DNA of 64,000 nucleotides, from positions 1 to 64,000 of the forward strand of contig RXJQ01000013.1 of the NCBI GenBank assembly GCA_003963115.1, in the 5' to 3' direction. This DNA comes from Burkholderiales bacterium. Lineage in GTDB: Bacteria > Pseudomonadota > Gammaproteobacteria > Burkholderiales > Burkholderiaceae_C. A program made the position numbers and the translations under genes. This document shows positions 60,761-64,000 of this stretch, one piece after another (position 1 is the stretch's first letter; each line of letters begins with the position of its first letter). The notes beneath the pieces are model-generated. The model did no database searches. It was not told the DNA's origin and worked only from the letters and a program-made list of their open reading frames with translations.

Positions 60761-61507
60761 GTGGCCAAGACCGAATCCAAACGTCGAGTTGTGCTGGTTT
60801 CCTGGTCCAGACCGTCGCCCAACCCTTATGTCTTCCCCGTTGGGCCATGGGTCGAGCGGCTGTGCGAGCGCCTGGAAAGCCTCAAAACCGACGACCCCGA
60901 CTTTGATTACATCGACCTCAGGCAAGGGAATGAGGCCAGCTACCCGCTCTATGAGCGTGATGCGACGGTGGCGACGCAAGCTGCGGCGATCAGCAACAAG
61001 GCCGACGTACGCGACAGGCGCTCTTTCTGGACAGATTTCCTGGCCCTCTACACCCTGAACTACGAGAAGAGCCGCAACGAGCACGAATTGGCCGAAGTGC
61101 TGCGGCATTGCCATGAGGACACGGATCGCACCTTCTGGGTGGCCAAGCTGGACCCGAACAACCTCACTCAGAAGTTCGCCAATCTGTCACCTGTGCATGA
61201 CGCCTCGCGCTGGCATGTGTTGCCGGCAGGGCCTGAGCCGGAAGACAAGCGTGTATTTCACCGGGAGCCGGATCTGGTCGACGATGAGATCTACAACGGC
61301 TGCATCGTGCCCTTAAGCCGGCATGGCTTGCAGGCCTGTCCTTCCTGCGAGGGACGTCCAGTGCACGCCAAGACGCTCGCGGACTTGATACCGGACGCAC
61401 CGCCCGACGGCGCAGGCCAATCGTTGCCGCCGCTTCAAGCACCGTTGGTGAACAAGCCCCCGCCCAGCAAGCCCGGGTGGCTGGGGCGCCTCTTTGGCCG
61501 TCAGTAG
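60761..61507 (+). CDS. hypothetical protein partnered with TIR gene
   Basis: The 248-residue protein begins at GTG 60761 with GGGAGGTGAT about 8 bases upstream. I do not recognise the family. It opens RRVVLVSWSRPSPNPYVFPV and carries a possible metal site (ACPSCEGRPVH) near residue 190-200, then a Pro-rich tail ending GWLGRLFGRQ. The opening strand-loop resembles a second, divergent TIR-type nucleotide fold, but this is weak. Its tight position between TIR and MoxR genes makes it part of the same system. Confidence 0.7.
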   Translation: MAKTESKRRVVLVSWSRPSPNPYVFPVGPWVERLCERLESLKTDDPDFDYIDLRQGNEASYPLYERDATVATQAAAISNKADVRDRRSFWTDFLALYTLNYEKSRNEHELAEVLRHCHEDTDRTFWVAKLDPNNLTQKFANLSPVHDASRWHVLPAGPEPEDKRVFHREPDLVDDEIYNGCIVPLSRHGLQACPSCEGRPVHAKTLADLIPDAPPDGAGQSLPPLQAPLVNKPPPSKPGWLGRLFGRQ

Positions 61508-61542
61508 CCCGGCCCTGTCTACTTCCTACCTCATCCTGTGTC

Positions 61543-62634
61543 ATGACACCCACCCCATCACACACCTTCGTCGGCGCGGGCCACATGCCAGGTCGTACCT
61601 GGTGGCGCGCACCCGGTGACCCAGTTGAGGACTTAGGCCCCGCGAGCAGGCAGCCCTGGCCTGATGGCCATCCTGCAGCCTATGTGGCGGCCGACCTGCT
61701 GGTTGCTGCGGTGAACACGGCGTTGATCCTGCGCAAGCCCTTGCTGGTGACAGGCAAGCCAGGTACCGGCAAGTCCGAGCTGGCGGAGCGCCTGGCCTAT
61801 GAGTTCGATCTGGGAGCGGTGCTGCGTTTCGAGGCGCAATCCCTCAGTGAAGCCAATGACCTGTTTTACCGGTTTGATTACATGCGGCAGATGGTCACGA
61901 CCAAACTCATGGAGGGCGGCCAAGCCACCAAGGAAGATGCCTTGGCGATGAACTTCGTGGAGTTCGGGCCCTTGGGATGGGCTGTTTTGCGCGCACTGGG
62001 CCGGGACGAGCTGCCCGAGATGGTGGCCCGGCACACGTCCCATCTGCCAGCGACGGCTGCCCGCAGCGTGGTGCTCATCGACGAGATCGACAAGGCCAGC
62101 CGCGACTTTCCCAACGACCTGCTCAATGGTATCGATCGCCTGAGCTTCACGCTGCGCGAAGCGGGCAACACCAGCATCCAGGGGCCGCAGCGAGACTCAG
62201 CCTTGCGGCCCATCGTGGTCGTGACCAGCAATTCCGAGCGAGACCTGCCGGCGCCGTTTCTGCGGCGATGCGTGTTCGTGCACATCGACGACCCGACGCC
62301 AGAGCAATTGGCCGCCATCGTGCGCCGACGGGTCTTTGGCGACCAGGGCCAGCCACCCACGGATGAAGATGGCTTGCCACCGCTCTACGCGGGCTTGCTG
62401 AGGGCCTTTGTCGAATTGCGGGATCACAAGGAGTTGCGCCACCGGATCGGCACGTCAGAATTGCTGGACTTGGCCCAGGCTGCACGTGACCAGGGCATGG
62501 ACGGCCATGACGTGGGCCCGACGGTGGTGTCACGCCTGTTGGGCTGGGTCAGCGCCATGGCCAAGCACCCGGACGATCGCCAGGTGGTGGCGGAGGTGCT
62601 GCGCACGCAGATGGCCGCCGGGGTGCGGACCTGA
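61543..62634 (+). CDS. MoxR-type AAA+ ATPase
   Basis: The 363-residue protein has Walker A LLVTGKPGTGKSELAERLAY, Walker B VVLIDEIDKASRDFPNDLLN, sensor VVVTSNSERDLPAPFLRR and a C-terminal lid. This is the MoxR/AAA_5 family, which often works with vWA-domain or effector partners in bacterial conflict systems. It lies after the TIR and unknown genes and before a membrane protein. ATG 61543 is used; in-frame upstream sequence to 61477 lies in the preceding gene's end. Confidence 0.87.
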   Translation: MTPTPSHTFVGAGHMPGRTWWRAPGDPVEDLGPASRQPWPDGHPAAYVAADLLVAAVNTALILRKPLLVTGKPGTGKSELAERLAYEFDLGAVLRFEAQSLSEANDLFYRFDYMRQMVTTKLMEGGQATKEDALAMNFVEFGPLGWAVLRALGRDELPEMVARHTSHLPATAARSVVLIDEIDKASRDFPNDLLNGIDRLSFTLREAGNTSIQGPQRDSALRPIVVVTSNSERDLPAPFLRRCVFVHIDDPTPEQLAAIVRRRVFGDQGQPPTDEDGLPPLYAGLLRAFVELRDHKELRHRIGTSELLDLAQAARDQGMDGHDVGPTVVSRLLGWVSAMAKHPDDRQVVAEVLRTQMAAGVRT

Positions 62635-62643
62635 TCCACCGAC

Positions 62644-64000
62644 ATGTCTTTCCCGCCAACTGAGTCAGGCTTGCCTTCCAAGGGCAAGGCCGCGCCCTTT
62701 GTGCCGCCGCTGAGCCCGTTGGGGGCGACGGCACCAGGCCTGAGCTGGCACTGGCATCTGCCGGGCCTGGATCGCCTGCTGGAGATGTTGAGGCGGCAGG
62801 ACTTTGCCATCGGCGCATCCGAGGCCGTGGACGCGTCCCGCGTCATGGCGCACCTGGCCGCGTCGACCCCGCCGGAAAAACAGGAGCGCGCACGGCTCAA
62901 GGCCATGCTGGCACCCGTGCTGTGCAAGAGCCAGGCACAACGCGCCCGCTTCGACGCCCTCTTCGATCAATGGGCCAACGCGCCAGTCGAAGGGCAGGCT
63001 ACGGTGCAACCAGAGTTGCAGGCCCGCGCGTCTGCACCTGCATCGGCCGTGGCGCCACGTGCAAAGGCCGGGCCTTGGGCGATGCTGGCCGGTGGCCTGC
63101 TGCTTGTGATGGGGCTGGCCGGCTGGTTATGGGGCGAGCAGGCCTGGCAATGGGCCCGCGCGAAGTGGTCAAGGCCGGTGGGGCCCACGCCGGTTCAGAG
63201 CGAAGGGAGTGCCCAGATGGGCTCGACGGCCCAACCCGTGGCGCCCAGGCAGGCCTCTACTTCGGCGTCTGCGCCCAACGACATCACGCCCTATGCCTAC
63301 TTTCAGCCCTTGAGCCAGAACGAGGAAGTGCGCCAGGCCTGGTTGTGGCTCGCGCTGGGCCTGCCTGTGGCCGGCCTGCTGCCCTTGATCTGGGCGCAGG
63401 CACCTAAGGCCCGCATCGGCAGGCGACGTGGCACTGGCACTGTGCAATTGGCGGCCTGGCCGGCCAGCAAATACCTTCGGCAGTTGGTCTTCGATCTGCC
63501 GCCAGCGGCGGGCGGGGCATTGCAGCGCCATGTGCGGGGGCAGCCCGGTGAGCCTTTGTCGTATGCGCGCCGGCCCCGGCTGGACCCGCAACGCACGGTG
63601 CAGGCCACGCTGGCGCGACTGGGCTGGCCTACGGTGCGCTATCTGTTTGCACGCTTGAGGCCGTCCTACATGGTGCTGGTGCATGCCCAGGAGGACGAGG
63701 ATCTGGGTGTGCTGTGGGCCCAGCGCCTGCGCGCACTGGATGTGCAGGTGGACATCTTCCGCTTTGCGCAGGCGGCAGATCGAAGCTGGCAAGCGCAGGA
63801 AGTCGGGGGATTGGGGCGACGCCTTCCCCTGCAGGCCCTGCCCTCGCCGCCTGCTGGACAACGCCTGATCGTCATCGCCCGAATGGGAGAGCTGGTCAGC
63901 CGCGAAGGCGAGCCGCATGCATGGGTCCACGCGGCCCAGCTCACGCGCTGGGCACAGCGGGCCCTGTTCACACCGGAAGAGCCGCGTGATTGGCGTCCGG
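62644..64000 (+). CDS. membrane protein of TIR/MoxR system, cut by window end
   Basis: An open frame runs from ATG 62644 through the last base (452 codons) without a stop, so the gene is incomplete at its 3' end. The N-terminus is Pro-rich (AAPFVPPLSPLGATAPGLSW), followed by a helical region, a membrane span at about 145-165 (WAMLAGGLLLVMGLAGWLWG) and a second at about 232-252 (WLWLALGLPVAGLLPLIWA). The part after that repeats short beta/alpha elements (VFDLPPAAGGAL, YMVLVHAQEDEDLGVLWAQR, RLIVIARMGELVSREGEPHA). I do not recognise the family. It starts 9 bases after the MoxR gene and is probably the large effector or sensor of this operon. Confidence 0.78.
   Translation, partial: MSFPPTESGLPSKGKAAPFVPPLSPLGATAPGLSWHWHLPGLDRLLEMLRRQDFAIGASEAVDASRVMAHLAASTPPEKQERARLKAMLAPVLCKSQAQRARFDALFDQWANAPVEGQATVQPELQARASAPASAVAPRAKAGPWAMLAGGLLLVMGLAGWLWGEQAWQWARAKWSRPVGPTPVQSEGSAQMGSTAQPVAPRQASTSASAPNDITPYAYFQPLSQNEEVRQAWLWLALGLPVAGLLPLIWAQAPKARIGRRRGTGTVQLAAWPASKYLRQLVFDLPPAAGGALQRHVRGQPGEPLSYARRPRLDPQRTVQATLARLGWPTVRYLFARLRPSYMVLVHAQEDEDLGVLWAQRLRALDVQVDIFRFAQAADRSWQAQEVGGLGRRLPLQALPSPPAGQRLIVIARMGELVSREGEPHAWVHAAQLTRWAQRALFTPEEPRDWRP

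Noticed and set aside
1-64000. Whole-window search by eye for CRISPR arrays, tRNA or rRNA genes and intact transposases
   Set aside because: No regularly spaced repeats, cloverleaf-like sequence, rRNA segment or transposase/integrase motif was found on either strand.

Overview
The window is GC-rich, densely coded DNA with many ATGA/GTGA gene overlaps. It looks like a betaproteobacterium, probably order Burkholderiales. This rests on codon use, the exosortase-type acyl-CoA ligase/PLP decarboxylase pair and the DUF1800/DUF1501 pair; no rRNA or tRNA gene confirms it. I found no rRNA, tRNA or CRISPR array and no intact insertion sequence.

Bases 1-28,000 are mostly accessory. A translationally coupled type VI secretion PAAR, lysozyme-like effector and candidate periplasmic immunity gene come first (261-2082). 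Two divergent operons follow. The leftward one (5006-2421) encodes a small sigma-like factor, a helical protein, a proteasome-like Ntn-hydrolase whose second residue is Thr, and a 77-residue protein. The rightward one (5151-8999) is a bacterial ubiquitin-like conjugation system: a Ubl-E2 fusion, a JAB-E1 fusion, a DUF6527 Cys-rich protein, then an MbtG-like flavin N-monooxygenase. A ribbon-helix-helix protein with a histone H1-like tail and its own palindrome comes next. A junction with hairpins and a truncated phosphoesterase lies at about 9.9-10.5 kb. The stretch 10.7-15.5 kb carries a secreted beta-helix protein, a RidA/chorismatase-like protein and a haem c-PD40-TPR protein. A nuclease-helicase-S24 (DUF2075) gene is interrupted by an in-frame amber codon (15.6-18.1 kb). 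An AT-rich block holds a membrane protein, a DGQHR protein and an HNH nuclease. Next is a 7-deazaguanine DNA modification (Dpd) locus: dpdC, a DGQHR paralogue, dpdA and a second DGQHR paralogue leftward, with a three-domain QueD and QueC rightward. A COG4315 lipoprotein remnant marks the right edge near 27.9 kb.

Bases 28,167-46,148 form one rightward biosynthetic gene cluster. It has an ABC exporter (ATPase, FtsX permease, LolA-like protein, outer-membrane protein), four thiolase-fold KASIII-like proteins (two without the active-site Cys), GNAT, ATP-grasp ligase, acyl carrier protein, MATE exporter, pentapeptide-like protein, two acyl-CoA dehydrogenase-like proteins, acyl-CoA ligase, PLP decarboxylase and a stand-alone LuxR-type HTH regulator. 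The ATP-grasp/ACP/PLP-decarboxylase trio resembles the carrier-bound amino-acid chemistry of butirosin biosynthesis. The product is unknown.

Bases 46,168-60,000 look like ordinary chromosomal genes (DUF1501/DUF1800, phosphatase-like, deacetylase, amidase-like, aminotransferase, flavodoxin, methyltransferase, alkylsulfatase, patatin). From 60,188 to the end there is a possible NTP-dependent conflict system: TIR protein, unknown partner, MoxR AAA+ ATPase and a membrane protein cut by the window edge.

The strongest candidates for new biology are the Ubl system beside a proteasome-fold hydrolase, the Dpd locus with duplicated DGQHR proteins and a triple QueD, and the KASIII/ATP-grasp/decarboxylase cluster.
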